From: a virus
IMG/VR virus record: IMGVR_UViG_3300025759_000178
Location: 1-44,093 of that record
Strand: one strand, 5' to 3'
DNA: 44,093 nt
In this document: piece after piece, positions 1-10,525 of the stretch
How positions within the stretch are numbered: the first letter of the stretch is position 1
How the letters are laid out: the number at the start of each line of letters is the position of its first letter
The notes under the pieces: generated by a model
Databases searched by the model: none
Told to the model about the DNA's origin: nothing
Seen by the model: the letters and a program-made list of their open reading frames with translations, nothing else
Translations under genes and position numbers: made by a program

Positions 1-3000
1 GGATTTTTATCTATAACCTCAGCTACTTCATTTATAGTAACTCTAGCTTGATTAAGTAGTTCGTTTCTTTCATTATACATTTCCATAACTTCAGGATCAG
101 ATAAGACTTCCATAGTAGCGTCTTTACTTAATTCTTTAGCCAACAATGAAACTAAACCATTCTTTTTACTATAAGTAGTTCCTTTTTCTGGATTTGTAAA
201 AGATTCAATAAATTTCTTTTTATTATAAGGTTGTTTTTCATAAAGAAAATAACCAGCCGTTCTAGCTGTTATAGCTTCTTTTTTATCTATTAAACCTTCA
301 GAAACTAGTTTATCAAATTCTGTAGTACTTAATCTTCTAGGAGGTTTTTTGTTAAATTCAGGGTATGATTTATTAAATGCTGATTGAGATATTACGTCAT
401 AAACCTCTTTACCGTAAGTTTCTAAAAATGGCTCTACACCACCCATTTCATCTATTAATAATCTAACAGACTGTTCACTTTGTGTTGCATAAGATTTTTC
501 TAAAGCTTTTTTAAGTTTATTAGTTTTTACTTCTGGCAATACACCTTTAAAAGTGTTTACAACACCTTCTTTTACTTTTTCAAATATATCGCTACCTTCT
601 AATATACCCATTGCTTTTCGCATGTTTATTTTAGCTGCTTTTTTAGGCTCTACTTTTTCTAAACTTTCTTCAAGATTGCTATCTGTTACAAAAAGACTTG
701 GTCCTTCTTCAGTATCTCTTTGTTCTCTAATATCTTTTTGAATAAGTGGATCAACAACTTGTTGCCATCTAAGAATTAAATCGTTCTTAACTTTTAATCC
801 AAACGGCATATCTTTAAACTTCTTTTTACGTTTAAAAAATGCGTTATATATATTAGGATATTCAGTACTTCTTAAAGCTTCTTCTATTTCTGATCTAGGT
901 ATAGAGTAAGATAACTTCTCTCCATCTTTTGTCTCAACGGTACCTGTATATTCATTTCCAGTCATCTTAGAATTAACTACAAATTGAACTATAGCTTCCT
1001 TGTTGTTAGCATCTAATCTATTTTCAGCTCTCTGTTTAGCACCTGGACCACTATTAGGATCTTCTATAGTTGCAACGTCTTCAGCATTTTGTATACCTTT
1101 ATTTAATTCTTTTATTCTTTCTTGAAGTCTAGATATTTTGTCTTTGTTTTTATCTTTATCCTTTATAAGATCTTTTATTTGACTTATTATCTTTTTCTTT
1201 TCAGCTTCATTATCTATTAAAGCAAACCTATCTGCATCAACTTCTTCACCTTGACCAATTGGCTCTAAAATACTTTTTGGTTGTTTTCTTTTAGTTTTCT
1301 TAGTAACTGGTGGTGGAGTAGGTTTTTTAGGTATTGTTTTCTTAATCTCTTCTTTAGCAAGTTCCGCATCTTCACTCATTAAATCTAAAAGCTTTAAGAA
1401 ATCAACATCTGACGCTTCTTGAGATTCTAATATACCATCTGAGTTTACACTTAATTCAGTAGAAACAATGTCTTTTAACTTGTCTAAATCAATAGATTCA
1501 AGTTTTCCTTCTCTCATGAAATCTCTAGCATTAGCTATAATTTCATCAGCTTGCATTTGCTTGTTCTCTGGATCAAGTTTTATATAAGCATTTATTAAAT
1601 TCTTAAATTCTTGTTCAGACTCTGGACTATCAAACTTTAAAGCACCAGTTTCAAGATCTTTAGCTATTTGTTCTGCTATTTTCAATGTAATGTCATCTCC
1701 AAACTCTTCTTCTAGTACATCCACAAAGTAATGATCTAATTCATGATTAAACTTCGGAAGTGTTTTATTAGCTCTATTAAGTAAGTAAGCTTCTCTAGAG
1801 AATATAAATACTTTATCTTTTTTAATATACTTAGCTTGTTGAGTTATTCCGTCTGATTTTAAAGTAGTTCCGATAGATTCAGCATAAGCTTCAGCCTCTT
1901 CGTTTGTATCGAATATTTTTACATCTACATCTTTATCTTTTGCATTTTCTATTTTATTCAAAAATTCATTTTGACTTTCAGTAAATTGTTGAGATTTATC
2001 ACTAGTAAATTCTTGTTTAACATCTCCTTCTTCAGTTGTTGTAGCTTCAAACAATTGAGCTAATTGATCTTCAATTTCTTTTATTCTTTGCTCTGTTTCT
2101 AGTTTTATATTATAAGGCAACTCACCTTTTAATTTTTCTTTTAAATCATATAACTCACTTTCTAACATTACTTGCTGAGCAGCTACATCATCGCTTAGTG
2201 TTATATCTACTTTTTGAAGTATGTCATGAGTTTTTAACAAAGAAGCTTTTTGCTCATTAAACTTTATCTCTGCTTCTTCAATTTTCTTTTTCTTTACACT
2301 TTCGTCTACAGCGCTGTTTGTTATTTTGTCTATTGTTTGCGTTCTTAAAACTTCTAATTGTTTCATGTAGACATCAACAACTTCTTTGCTTTTTAATGTA
2401 GACCATTCTGCAACGTGGTTTTCTAGCCATTTCTGTCTATTTCTAACTGATTTAACATTTGATATCACGTTTACAGAAACCATACCTTTGTTAACAATAC
2501 CCATACCCAAAAAAGAAACTTTAGCGGTTTCAATAAGTCTATTGTTATATTCCTCACTACCAAAATCAGGACTGTTAAATAAAGTATCTTCCCAACCTTT
2601 TTCTATTAATTTATTATCTTGAGATTTTTCGATGAGCATATTAACCATTTCCTGAATGGTCTCATCAGCTACATTAAAAGCTAAACCATTTACATATGTT
2701 ATAGCTCCTGCTTTTACTAATTGATCAATTTCGTTTTTTACAAATTGTTTTAAACCTATACCTTTAATTTCATTTTTAGCAGCTCTACCAGTTATATAAG
2801 TAGCGAGTCTACTCATAGCTCGTGAGTTGCCTAAAGCTTCTATACCTATTTTATCCAAGTAAGCTTCTATACCTGGTTTAAAAAGCTCTATAATACTTCT
2901 GTCCATAGGAGATAGATTAACTTTCTTACCTGTTTTAGCTTCTAATTCCTTTATACTTTCATCTAAAGAAACCACAGAGTCAACGTGTAATCTAGTTAAA

Positions 3001-6000
3001 ATACTTATAGGAGTATTTTCTACAGCACTTAAAGTTATAGCTTGTCTTTTGTTTATTTTACCAGCTTTATATGCGTCCATTATCTGCGCATTCTTTCTAC
3101 CTAGCCATTTTAGTCTAGATGGATTATCAACCCAGTTAACTAATCTACCAACTGTGCTAGCTTTACTAGCTCCAGCTGTAGCTACAGTTACTGCTATATC
3201 AAAAGCAACATCAGTGACTAAGCCTAAAACTTGATACCCAGTTGTATCCCAATCTTGTAAATCATAACTCTGTGCAAATCCACCAGGTTTTATAGTAAGT
3301 TCGTCCTCAATAAATTGATCAACAGCAGCATTCATTGCACTAATGGCATCTTGAGTAAGATCTACCATTTGAGCTTCTAAAGCTGCAAGTTCATCTGCGC
3401 CAACACCTTCTAATATAGCTTCAGTAAGCATGTGTTGTAATTTCGTTATTTCTAACCCTATACTCCCTAATCCAGGTAGTATTTTAGCACCATTAGCTAG
3501 TATTCTGTTGAATACGAAAGCTACATCTTGAGCCCATGTTTGACCTTTTTCACTTATAGCATCGGTCATGTTTTCCATTTCTTGCTCTGCTGCTTTTTGA
3601 GCGCTGTTTAAACTTTGTATTGTTTTGGTTAACATGTTCTTAGAAAAGTCTATCTTATCATTAAGTTTTGACATTTCATCATGAAGACCTATTTGATCAA
3701 CCTTGTTCTCAACCTGTAACCCGCTCATTGGTAGTTGCCCTCTAGAACCTGAAAAATCACCAAGAAAATTATCTCTTTCTCTAATTATTAAAGGTAAACC
3801 GCCATCAGTAGTTGCGTCTTTAGGGTATGTAAAACTAATTTCATTACCTGGTGAAGTTAAAACTGTTTGCTCTATACCAGCCGCATTAGCTGGTGGGTTA
3901 TTAAAAGAAGTGTTGTCTTTATATATCTGATTACCATCAGCGTCTAAATACTGTACACTATATAAACTTATTGGAGTACTGTTATAAGTAGCTAAAACTT
4001 GTTTATACTTATCTTTTATAACATTATTGTTGTCTATCCTATTATTTATTTCTTCACCTAGTTTAACATACTGTCTTCTAGTTTTACTTCCTTTTTCTTT
4101 ACTTTTTGGATCTTTTTCTAGCTCAGCAAATTGTTGTTTTAATTTTTTAGTTTCAGTCTTATAGCTTTGAAAAGAACTAGCCATTTCATTAAGTACATTA
4201 TCCATCTGCAACTTAGTATTGCTAGTTTTGTTAATGTTGTCTGATAAACTGTTAGTTGTAGGATCGTTTTGTACTTCCTCTAACAATTGATCGTATCTTT
4301 GTTTAAAATAATTAGCTCTATTTAATATATCTTGAAGTTTACCAACAGCTGTATTATTAAAGTCTGCTTTTCCACCCTCTTTGATTCTATCAGCTATTGT
4401 TTCTTGATTTTTCTTTAACCAAGGAAAAATGAAAGCAAAACTTTCTGATTTCTGTAAAGCAAGTTCGTATCCATCTTCTGTATCATACTTTTGTAAAGCT
4501 CTTAAACCACCATCATCGTCTTCTTTTATACCGTCAGGCATATAACCATACCAATCTGTAAATTGTATAAAATCAGCAGCTTTGCCATCAGTGTTTAAAA
4601 CATCACCCGTATATAGGTTTTGCCAAACATCTGCGGTTCTAGGAACTCCATCTATATCATATGCAACATCTGCATATAGTCTCTTATCTATTGGATCGTA
4701 GAAAAAACCATACGAAGCAAACTCTGATGAATTTATAGACTCAAGTATTTCTCTAACTGTTATCTCACCGTTTTCAAATCTATTTTTCAAATTATCAACG
4801 GCTGTGTTGAAAAACTCATAAGCATCCTCTGGTTCCATGTCTTCAAAGTCTGCAATAATTTTTACGTTTGGATCGCTTTTACTAGGAACTAACAGTAAAT
4901 CTAAGTCTGGTTGAAACAGTTCATCTATATAAGTTTGAGCATTTGCTTCAAATATTAAGTTTAACTCATATGGGGTTGGTGCATACTTCTCGCGCTTTTC
5001 ATCAGCATTAGCGTCAATAATAAAGCCGTCATCGTAAGGATCTATAGCTGAATCCATTAAAGGTACTGGAGTATATTTAACTTCAATTTCTCCGTATGGA
5101 GTTTCTCTAGCTAAAACTAACTGATCTTCTCCACCAATAAAAGTTTCAATTTGACTTTCTTTAAACTTATAATCGTATTCAAAATCTATGTCACCGTCTT
5201 TAGTTTGAAACGGTATAGGCATTGAGTAATCTATCTCTGGAATTAATATATCTTGTTTACTGGTTTCAGGGCCTTTCCATTTTATACCTATTAGTTTAAA
5301 ATCTTCAAAACCAGAACCTTTAACTTCACTTTTTCTTAAGTCTGGATTATAAACACTTCTTTTTTTGTTTTGCATTTTATCCCACTCGCTTGAAACTCTA
5401 TTAGCTAAGTTTGGATTAACTTCAGCTATTTCGTCCATTGAAGTTATATCAAAATCAGGATCAAAACTGTTTTTAGATAATTCTTTATTCCACTTTTCTC
5501 CTTGATAAACTTCATTTAATCTTTTATTAAATTCATCTATAGGTATATAGCTATTTCTACCTCCTGACATCCATAATTCTTTGTCTTCAGGTTTTAATTT
5601 ATCTAAAGTGTTAAGATTATGCTCCGTAGCCTCGTCCAATGTAAGGGTTTTCGTAGTGTAATCTTCTCCATCACCTTCATAGACTCTTACCTCATCACCC
5701 GTTTCGTGCTTCTCATATTGCTCTAATCTTTCGTATTGATCTCTATTTAAATCAAGTTTTACTACTCCCTCTTGATCAACACTTGGATCAAATATATCAT
5801 CTAAAATATTTCTTAACGCTGGATCATCTATAGTAGAAGTATCTTTTTCTATGTTTATTAAACCATCTTCACTAACATTTTCTTCTGCCCAGTTTTTAAT
5901 TTCCTCTAATTTTTTATTATCTTTTTGTTCTTTTTTTGCTGGTTGTACATATCTCCATGGATAATCAGAAGACTGAGTGTAAGGATTGTTGTCGTTTATA

Positions 6001-6386
6001 GTTGAAGAAGTTACGGTTGGCGTAGGTGCTTTTTTAACTTTATTATTAACTTTAGGTACTTTTATTTTATGATCGCTCCAGTTGTAGTTACCATTTTTAT
6101 CTTTAGTGTTCTTACCTTTACCCTGTACAGTGTACTTAAGTTTTTCTCTACCTTTTAGATCTTCCCATTTTTGATTAGTACCTGGTTTTATTTTGGTCTT
6201 TGGAGTTTTTTGCTTTTTATTGTAATTAGGCCCTTTTTGTGCTGTGGACACTTGAGCTTGAGAATATCCACTACCACCTTTACCTTTTAAACTAGCTTTG
6301 CTAGATTTTTTAGCTTGCTTTTTCGCTTTTCTCTTTTTTGGATTGCCAGGACCTGTGTTAAAATTAGTACTAGAAAATGTAACCAT
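1..6386 (-). CDS. Giant multidomain internal virion protein with zincin-like motif (partial)
   Basis: The frame stays open from an ATG at 6386 to the left edge, so at least 2128 residues are present and the C-terminus is missing. The first ~60 residues are very basic (KKRKAKKQAKKSSK). A helical, coiled-coil-rich middle follows. HELDH (bases 1731-1745, residues 1548-1552) fits the HEXXH zinc-metallopeptidase signature and is preceded by a hydrophobic strand and an NRAN segment, as in zincin domains of phage large polyvalent proteins. A Lys/Pro hinge near residue 1690 leads to a charged helical C-terminal part. It follows the muzzle and ejection-type genes, the place where podoviruses encode large proteins injected with the DNA. 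Packaging in the virion and peptidase activity are inferred. A polymerase role like that of giant crAss-like proteins cannot be excluded, but I saw no convincing catalytic motif. Confidence 0.8.
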   Translation of the reverse strand, partial: MVTFSSTNFNTGPGNPKKRKAKKQAKKSSKASLKGKGGSGYSQAQVSTAQKGPNYNKKQKTPKTKIKPGTNQKWEDLKGREKLKYTVQGKGKNTKDKNGNYNWSDHKIKVPKVNNKVKKAPTPTVTSSTINDNNPYTQSSDYPWRYVQPAKKEQKDNKKLEEIKNWAEENVSEDGLINIEKDTSTIDDPALRNILDDIFDPSVDQEGVVKLDLNRDQYERLEQYEKHETGDEVRVYEGDGEDYTTKTLTLDEATEHNLNTLDKLKPEDKELWMSGGRNSYIPIDEFNKRLNEVYQGEKWNKELSKNSFDPDFDITSMDEIAEVNPNLANRVSSEWDKMQNKKRSVYNPDLRKSEVKGSGFEDFKLIGIKWKGPETSKQDILIPEIDYSMPIPFQTKDGDIDFEYDYKFKESQIETFIGGEDQLVLARETPYGEIEVKYTPVPLMDSAIDPYDDGFIIDANADEKREKYAPTPYELNLIFEANAQTYIDELFQPDLDLLLVPSKSDPNVKIIADFEDMEPEDAYEFFNTAVDNLKNRFENGEITVREILESINSSEFASYGFFYDPIDKRLYADVAYDIDGVPRTADVWQNLYTGDVLNTDGKAADFIQFTDWYGYMPDGIKEDDDGGLRALQKYDTEDGYELALQKSESFAFIFPWLKKNQETIADRIKEGGKADFNNTAVGKLQDILNRANYFKQRYDQLLEEVQNDPTTNSLSDNINKTSNTKLQMDNVLNEMASSFQSYKTETKKLKQQFAELEKDPKSKEKGSKTRRQYVKLGEEINNRIDNNNVIKDKYKQVLATYNSTPISLYSVQYLDADGNQIYKDNTSFNNPPANAAGIEQTVLTSPGNEISFTYPKDATTDGGLPLIIRERDNFLGDFSGSRGQLPMSGLQVENKVDQIGLHDEMSKLNDKIDFSKNMLTKTIQSLNSAQKAAEQEMENMTDAISEKGQTWAQDVAFVFNRILANGAKILPGLGSIGLEITKLQHMLTEAILEGVGADELAALEAQMVDLTQDAISAMNAAVDQFIEDELTIKPGGFAQSYDLQDWDTTGYQVLGLVTDVAFDIAVTVATAGASKASTVGRLVNWVDNPSRLKWLGRKNAQIMDAYKAGKINKRQAITLSAVENTPISILTRLHVDSVVSLDESIKELEAKTGKKVNLSPMDRSIIELFKPGIEAYLDKIGIEALGNSRAMSRLATYITGRAAKNEIKGIGLKQFVKNEIDQLVKAGAITYVNGLAFNVADETIQEMVNMLIEKSQDNKLIEKGWEDTLFNSPDFGSEEYNNRLIETAKVSFLGMGIVNKGMVSVNVISNVKSVRNRQKWLENHVAEWSTLKSKEVVDVYMKQLEVLRTQTIDKITNSAVDESVKKKKIEEAEIKFNEQKASLLKTHDILQKVDITLSDDVAAQQVMLESELYDLKEKLKGELPYNIKLETEQRIKEIEDQLAQLFEATTTEEGDVKQEFTSDKSQQFTESQNEFLNKIENAKDKDVDVKIFDTNEEAEAYAESIGTTLKSDGITQQAKYIKKDKVFIFSREAYLLNRANKTLPKFNHELDHYFVDVLEEEFGDDITLKIAEQIAKDLETGALKFDSPESEQEFKNLINAYIKLDPENKQMQADEIIANARDFMREGKLESIDLDKLKDIVSTELSVNSDGILESQEASDVDFLKLLDLMSEDAELAKEEIKKTIPKKPTPPPVTKKTKRKQPKSILEPIGQGEEVDADRFALIDNEAEKKKIISQIKDLIKDKDKNKDKISRLQERIKELNKGIQNAEDVATIEDPNSGPGAKQRAENRLDANNKEAIVQFVVNSKMTGNEYTGTVETKDGEKLSYSIPRSEIEEALRSTEYPNIYNAFFKRKKKFKDMPFGLKVKNDLILRWQQVVDPLIQKDIREQRDTEEGPSLFVTDSNLEESLEKVEPKKAAKINMRKAMGILEGSDIFEKVKEGVVNTFKGVLPEVKTNKLKKALEKSYATQSEQSVRLLIDEMGGVEPFLETYGKEVYDVISQSAFNKSYPEFNKKPPRRLSTTEFDKLVSEGLIDKKEAITARTAGYFLYEKQPYNKKKFIESFTNPEKGTTYSKKNGLVSLLAKELSKDATMEVLSDPEVMEMYNERNELLNQARVTINEVAEVIDKN

Positions 6387-6387
6387 A

Positions 6388-7659
6388 TTATACGATATTT
6401 ACTTTTTCAACTGTTTCGTCAAATAAGTTATTAGATGATTTAACTACTTCACCAGCGTTTTCAACACCTTCATCAGAATCACCTTGCTTAACAGCTGATT
6501 CTTGTTTGACGTAAGGTAATACGCTTTGGTTATGATAACCATTATTAAAAGACCAACCTAATAAATCTCTTTGAAAATCAATTAATGGTGAGTTTTTCTG
6601 AGTGTAGTTTACTTCAGCACCCATGTATGAACCCCATTGTTCTCCACCATTCTCTTGGTAATCCTTTACTAAATCTACATTAGGGAAATACTTTCTGTAT
6701 TCTGAAAATATAGACACAAGTTTATTTTCTAAAGGTGACCAAGAATCAGGATTTTCATAATCTAAACCATTTAAAACACTTACAGACATTTGTTGAGCTT
6801 GAGGCCATAAAGACTGCATACTACTTTTTTGATTTAATATATTAGTATGATCGTAATTAGATATAACTTCTTCTATTTTTTGATTATCTTCTATAGTATA
6901 CATTACATCTTCTTTATCACTTTTTACAGGTTGTAATGCTAAATCAGCAGTTATTTGTTCTACTAATGGAACATCTCCTACTGAATCCATACTATTATAT
7001 ACTAATTCTTTCGGATCACCTAATAAAGGTATTAATTGATCTGAGTTAATATTTGGATCTAATTGTTGTTGTATAAGTCTTTCTACATATATAGGTTCAC
7101 TATTCTCTTTGTATATTAAAAGCTCATCATTCTCGTCTAATTCTAAGTTAAAATTAGCATCTTGATTAACATTGAAGTCGCTTATGTAATCTAACCATTG
7201 TTTGTTTTCAGCCATTAAACCTACATTTATAGAACCTGGTGATCCTAACGGTTTCACCAAGGCTTCAGACAAAGCACTATTAGCGTCCTTAAATATGGAT
7301 AAAGCACCTACTATTTTATCAGGCATGTTTAAAAGCTTTTTTTGTCTAGCTGGATCATTATCTACAACAGCTTGATAATAAGCATCTTTCATTCTAGTCG
7401 CTACAAAATTAGCGTTTTTACTGTTAGTATTTACAGGAGGCTTTGAAATATTACTTAAAGATCCTAAGTTACCACCGTTGTAACTTTGTAATTTTAAGTA
7501 ATTAATAGTATCACTAGCATGTTTAAAGTCGTTTTTTAAACCCTTTTCCGCAACACCTGATTGTATTTCTACAGCTTTATTAAAATCCTGTACACTATCA
7601 GTATCACGCTTGTTACCGTGTTTGTCACTAGTTGTAGCTTGGTTAGAATAATCTTTCAT
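6388..7659 (-). CDS. Putative virion-associated protein, 423 aa
   Basis: Function not recognised. The protein is acidic and mostly helical, with a polar N-terminus (MKDYSNQATTSDKHGNK) and no signal peptide or membrane segment. It has a glycine/serine-rich stretch near residues 60-75 and an aromatic C-terminal half with motifs such as WGSYMG and LLGWSFNNGY. It lies between the coiled-coil ejection-type protein and the giant protein, one base before the latter's start, so it is probably co-translated with them and part of the internal or ejected protein set. The position resembles that of T7 gp15 but I see no sequence basis for naming it so. Confidence 0.75.
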   Translation of the reverse strand: MKDYSNQATTSDKHGNKRDTDSVQDFNKAVEIQSGVAEKGLKNDFKHASDTINYLKLQSYNGGNLGSLSNISKPPVNTNSKNANFVATRMKDAYYQAVVDNDPARQKKLLNMPDKIVGALSIFKDANSALSEALVKPLGSPGSINVGLMAENKQWLDYISDFNVNQDANFNLELDENDELLIYKENSEPIYVERLIQQQLDPNINSDQLIPLLGDPKELVYNSMDSVGDVPLVEQITADLALQPVKSDKEDVMYTIEDNQKIEEVISNYDHTNILNQKSSMQSLWPQAQQMSVSVLNGLDYENPDSWSPLENKLVSIFSEYRKYFPNVDLVKDYQENGGEQWGSYMGAEVNYTQKNSPLIDFQRDLLGWSFNNGYHNQSVLPYVKQESAVKQGDSDEGVENAGEVVKSSNNLFDETVEKVNIV

Positions 7660-7668
7660 TTTTTTATT

Positions 7669-8412
7669 TTAAGGATTGGGTGATATTGCTCCTACGCCAA
7701 CTAAGTTACCTATAGTACCCATTCCAGCGCTAGCTATATTCCCAAACGCATCGTATTTCATTTGAGTATGAGCTTGTTCTTTTTGTAACTCATTGTCCAT
7801 TTGAGCTGATAATCTATCTAATTTAGCCATGTCCCTCTCTTCTTGCTGAGCAAATCTCCATTGTTCGCCTTGTGCTACTTGAGTTTGTCTAGCTTGTTCA
7901 CCTCTTGCTACCGCCATTTGTCTAGTTGACTCTCCTTGAGCAACGGCCATTTGTCTAGATTGTTCGCCTTGTGCTTTTAACTTTTGGTTATTAGCCTCTT
8001 GTTGTTCTATACTAGCAGATATACCTTTTTTACTTTCTAGAGCCATACGAGCTAATGCTGTAGCACCTCCAGAACCTCTACCGGTCCTTAACATAGTGTC
8101 TAAGGTGTTAGCTAAAGCTTGATCAGCTTGTTCTGCTTGAAACTCAGCGGCTTGAGTAGCTACTCCTAAGTTAGCATAAGGATTATCCATTTTAGCATAT
8201 GGATTTGTTAGATCTTTAAAAGGATTAGTTGCGCTAGCGTATGGGTTGGTTATAGCCTGCATAGCGTTTTCTTTATCAGTTATAGCACCTTCTATTTCCC
8301 CTGCTTTTATTCTCGCTTTTTTAGCTTTATTATTATTAGAAATAGCACTAGCTGTGTTGGCTCCAACCGCTATCGCGCCTCCTACTACCACTGCTGTTGT
8401 TACTGCTGCCAT
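7669..8412 (-). CDS. Ejection-type internal virion protein with NPYA and coiled-coil repeats
   Basis: The N-terminus (residues 2-24) is a small-residue hydrophobic segment able to insert in a membrane. Four NP[YF] units follow at residues ~56-80 (NPYA, NPFK, NPYA, NPYA). A Gly/Ala-rich stretch (GRGSGGATALA) leads to a long Gln/Ala/Glu helix in which units of the type QGE-x-x-RQMAVA repeat about every 10 residues (~148-185). A glycine-rich tail closes the protein. This layout is typical of marine phage proteins next to the tail genes and is like the role of T7 gp14, which helps form the DNA channel through the envelope. Homology to gp14 is not shown; the role is inferred from position and composition. 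Confidence 0.8.
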   Translation of the reverse strand: MAAVTTAVVVGGAIAVGANTASAISNNNKAKKARIKAGEIEGAITDKENAMQAITNPYASATNPFKDLTNPYAKMDNPYANLGVATQAAEFQAEQADQALANTLDTMLRTGRGSGGATALARMALESKKGISASIEQQEANNQKLKAQGEQSRQMAVAQGESTRQMAVARGEQARQTQVAQGEQWRFAQQEERDMAKLDRLSAQMDNELQKEQAHTQMKYDAFGNIASAGMGTIGNLVGVGAISPNP

Positions 8413-8413
8413 A

Positions 8414-8824
8414 TTAATTTATTTTTTTCATTAATTCATATGATGGTGTTTTATCCACAAACCATCCGCTTTTTTCAAAAGTGTTAATCAAGTTTTTATG
8501 TTTTCCTACAAATAAAACGTATTTAAAACCTTGAGCTTTCAATATATTTTCTGCTGCATTTATAAAGAGTTCTAAAGCTTCTTGCCTGTCGTTTTCTCTA
8601 TATTCTGGGTCTGATATTATATATTCTACCCAAGCTCCTTTTGAGTTAGTAGTATACATAAAACCAGCAAGTATTTTTCTTTCTCCTTTTTCTACCATTA
8701 GACCACAAAGGCCATTATCGGGTAATGCTTCTCTATCAGGTGTTTTCCACCCATTCCATTTTTCCCACCAAGTTGGTAAAATTTTCCAGTCTGATTCTTG
8801 TAATCTTCTAATATTTAATTGCAT
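8414..8824 (-). CDS. GNAT-family N-acetyltransferase-like protein
   Basis: The 136 residues follow the GNAT fold pattern: an N-terminal strand and helix (IRRLQESDW), a central strand pair with GFMYTT and WVEYIISDPEYR (the strand before the acetyl-CoA loop), a helix with ALELFINAAENILKAQG, and the closing strand and helix KYVLFVGKHKNLINTFEKSGW. The acetyl-CoA loop is not a clean Q/RxxGxG/A; it reads RENDRQEA, so cofactor binding is uncertain. It sits between muzzle and ejection-protein genes, with its start directly after the muzzle stop. Small GNAT proteins at this place are common in podoviruses, where they may be virion proteins or modify one. The substrate is unknown. Confidence 0.7.
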   Translation of the reverse strand: MQLNIRRLQESDWKILPTWWEKWNGWKTPDREALPDNGLCGLMVEKGERKILAGFMYTTNSKGAWVEYIISDPEYRENDRQEALELFINAAENILKAQGFKYVLFVGKHKNLINTFEKSGWFVDKTPSYELMKKIN

Positions 8825-10525
8825 TTAATTGATTTGATTTGTTCTTATAAATTTACTACCTGCGGAGAATAGTTCTTTAACACCGCCTAATTGAGTACTT
8901 TCGTCTGTGCTAAGTTTAACTTCAGCTGTAAAACCTTTTATACCAGCCATATCTGATCCATAGATAATCTCTTCGTAAGCTACGTCACTATTGTTAATTA
9001 AGTTAGACATGTATACGTTTTCTTTCCTATTAAACCCAACTCTTAAGTTATAACCTTGATCGTCTATGTATAAACCTTCAGTGAAACTTTTAACGGATGC
9101 TGATGTGTCTCTAGTTTCTTCCCAATTAGAATAAAAATCTGGACCTGTAAAATAAGATCTAAAATAGTCTACTTGCCATCCATTGCTTCCTTCATAACTA
9201 ACTGTTTTAAAGTTTTTCATTATTGATGGTTGGGGATTGAAAACAAAGACTATACTTGAATTATATTGTTCTCCATAAAAATAGCTTCTATTAGCTGTAG
9301 GAAAGTAGTGTTGGTATAACTCTATATTGTTAGACGTGTAAAAATTTCTTTTAAAACTTTGTATTATTGTTGGTTTATAAGTATAGAAACTAACCCAACC
9401 TCTAACAGTTTCATCATAAGCTAAAGTTTTATATTCTCCAACTTCTTCATTTGGATTAGCTGGTTGAATAGATAGTAAATACTCGTCAGCATAGTTATCA
9501 AAGCCACCAACAACAGAATCTTTTCTAAAACTTGAAAATGTGGCTTCATCATCGACAGGTATGTCTATTTGGTTGTTTAAAGTTATATTTACAGTTGAAT
9601 TAGCTCCAGATCCAGCATATCCAGTTAAATCCACTATTATGGGTGAATTAGGAAATGATTGTAAAGTCATTCCATTTTCTAACAACTCTACATCTTCACC
9701 CTCTGCCGTTATAACATAACCACTTCCTGCTTGTAAAGTAACTGAAACATTATATAAAGAAAGTTGTTCTCTCAAAGAACCTAACTTGTCTCTAAAAAAA
9801 TCTTTCATACCATAGTTGCTTATTTCAGTAAGCCCATCATACGTAAGTCTAAGAACTTTTCCTCTATAAGCATCTGTAAAATATCTTCTAGTACCAAAGT
9901 GAGCGAAACTTTCAGGATTTTTACTTATTCCATAATCACCATTATATGGTGTAACTTGACCAATAACTACATCAGCAGTTGTAAGAGAACCGCCTCCTGA
10001 AGCTGAATATATAGCATCTTTATCAATTAAACCTCTACTACATTTATTTTCTTGTAATATGTCTAGATTAGTATTAGATGCAAATATTTTTTGTATAGAT
10101 CCATATCTTGGATCTACATCTTTTCTTATATCTTCAGCTATAGAAAACACATTAGTTTCATTTATCTGTGTTGTAGAGTTAAAAATGCCTGAATATATTA
10201 TACTTGAACTTAGTACTTGCTCATCTTTTATTTCTACAGCTGCGTAAGCTTTTGGTCCTAATTCTGTTTGTGTATTATTGTAACCACCTCTTATTCTAGA
10301 TTCTTCTACGTACCAATTGTATTCAGCTGGAGCACTGTTTTTTCTAGTCATATCAACGCCAAAACAAGGGTAACCTTCAGGAACCCAAGGTAAACTAGGC
10401 CAAACAGCTTCTGAGTTAACTTTAACGGAAACATTATTAGTTCCTGAGTTAGTTTCAAACAAACTACCAACAGCTCTTTTAAGTAAAAAAGTGTTAAAAT
10501 AACTTACCTCTATTACTGTACTCAT
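8825..10525 (-). CDS. Tail muzzle/needle-type structural protein, second component
   Basis: This 566-residue beta-rich protein has hallmarks of the distal tail (muzzle) protein of crAss-like and related Bacteroidota podoviruses: ESRIRGGYNN near residue 73, GSIQKIF and NLDILQENKCSRGLIDKDAIYS near 140-170, and YGISKNPESFAHFGTRR near 200, followed by propeller-like repeats. It is encoded directly downstream of the large 1395-residue muzzle protein; together they cover what some phages place in one chain. The start ATG at 10525 has no Shine-Dalgarno sequence. It should sit at the tail tip and touch DNA or receptor. Family assignment rests on recalled motif similarity. Confidence 0.75.
   Translation of the reverse strand: MSTVIEVSYFNTFLLKRAVGSLFETNSGTNNVSVKVNSEAVWPSLPWVPEGYPCFGVDMTRKNSAPAEYNWYVEESRIRGGYNNTQTELGPKAYAAVEIKDEQVLSSSIIYSGIFNSTTQINETNVFSIAEDIRKDVDPRYGSIQKIFASNTNLDILQENKCSRGLIDKDAIYSASGGGSLTTADVVIGQVTPYNGDYGISKNPESFAHFGTRRYFTDAYRGKVLRLTYDGLTEISNYGMKDFFRDKLGSLREQLSLYNVSVTLQAGSGYVITAEGEDVELLENGMTLQSFPNSPIIVDLTGYAGSGANSTVNITLNNQIDIPVDDEATFSSFRKDSVVGGFDNYADEYLLSIQPANPNEEVGEYKTLAYDETVRGWVSFYTYKPTIIQSFKRNFYTSNNIELYQHYFPTANRSYFYGEQYNSSIVFVFNPQPSIMKNFKTVSYEGSNGWQVDYFRSYFTGPDFYSNWEETRDTSASVKSFTEGLYIDDQGYNLRVGFNRKENVYMSNLINNSDVAYEEIIYGSDMAGIKGFTAEVKLSTDESTQLGGVKELFSAGSKFIRTNQIN

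Noticed and set aside
2635-2665. CTGATGAG...GGAAA on the minus strand in the giant gene, tested as a hammerhead
   Set aside because: Stem II does not form, no stem I or III partners exist, and the bases are explained by the coding frame.
5100-5500. DxDxD-like strings in the giant protein (DGDID, DPDFD), considered as an RNA polymerase catalytic motif
   Set aside because: They lack the flanking pattern of a double-psi barrel active site (such as NADFDGD), and acidic triplets are common in this acidic segment.
7751-7758. TCGTATTT, the reverse complement of AAATACGA
   Set aside because: It is inside a coding sequence and the second box at the right spacing is imperfect (TATATTC rather than TATTATC).
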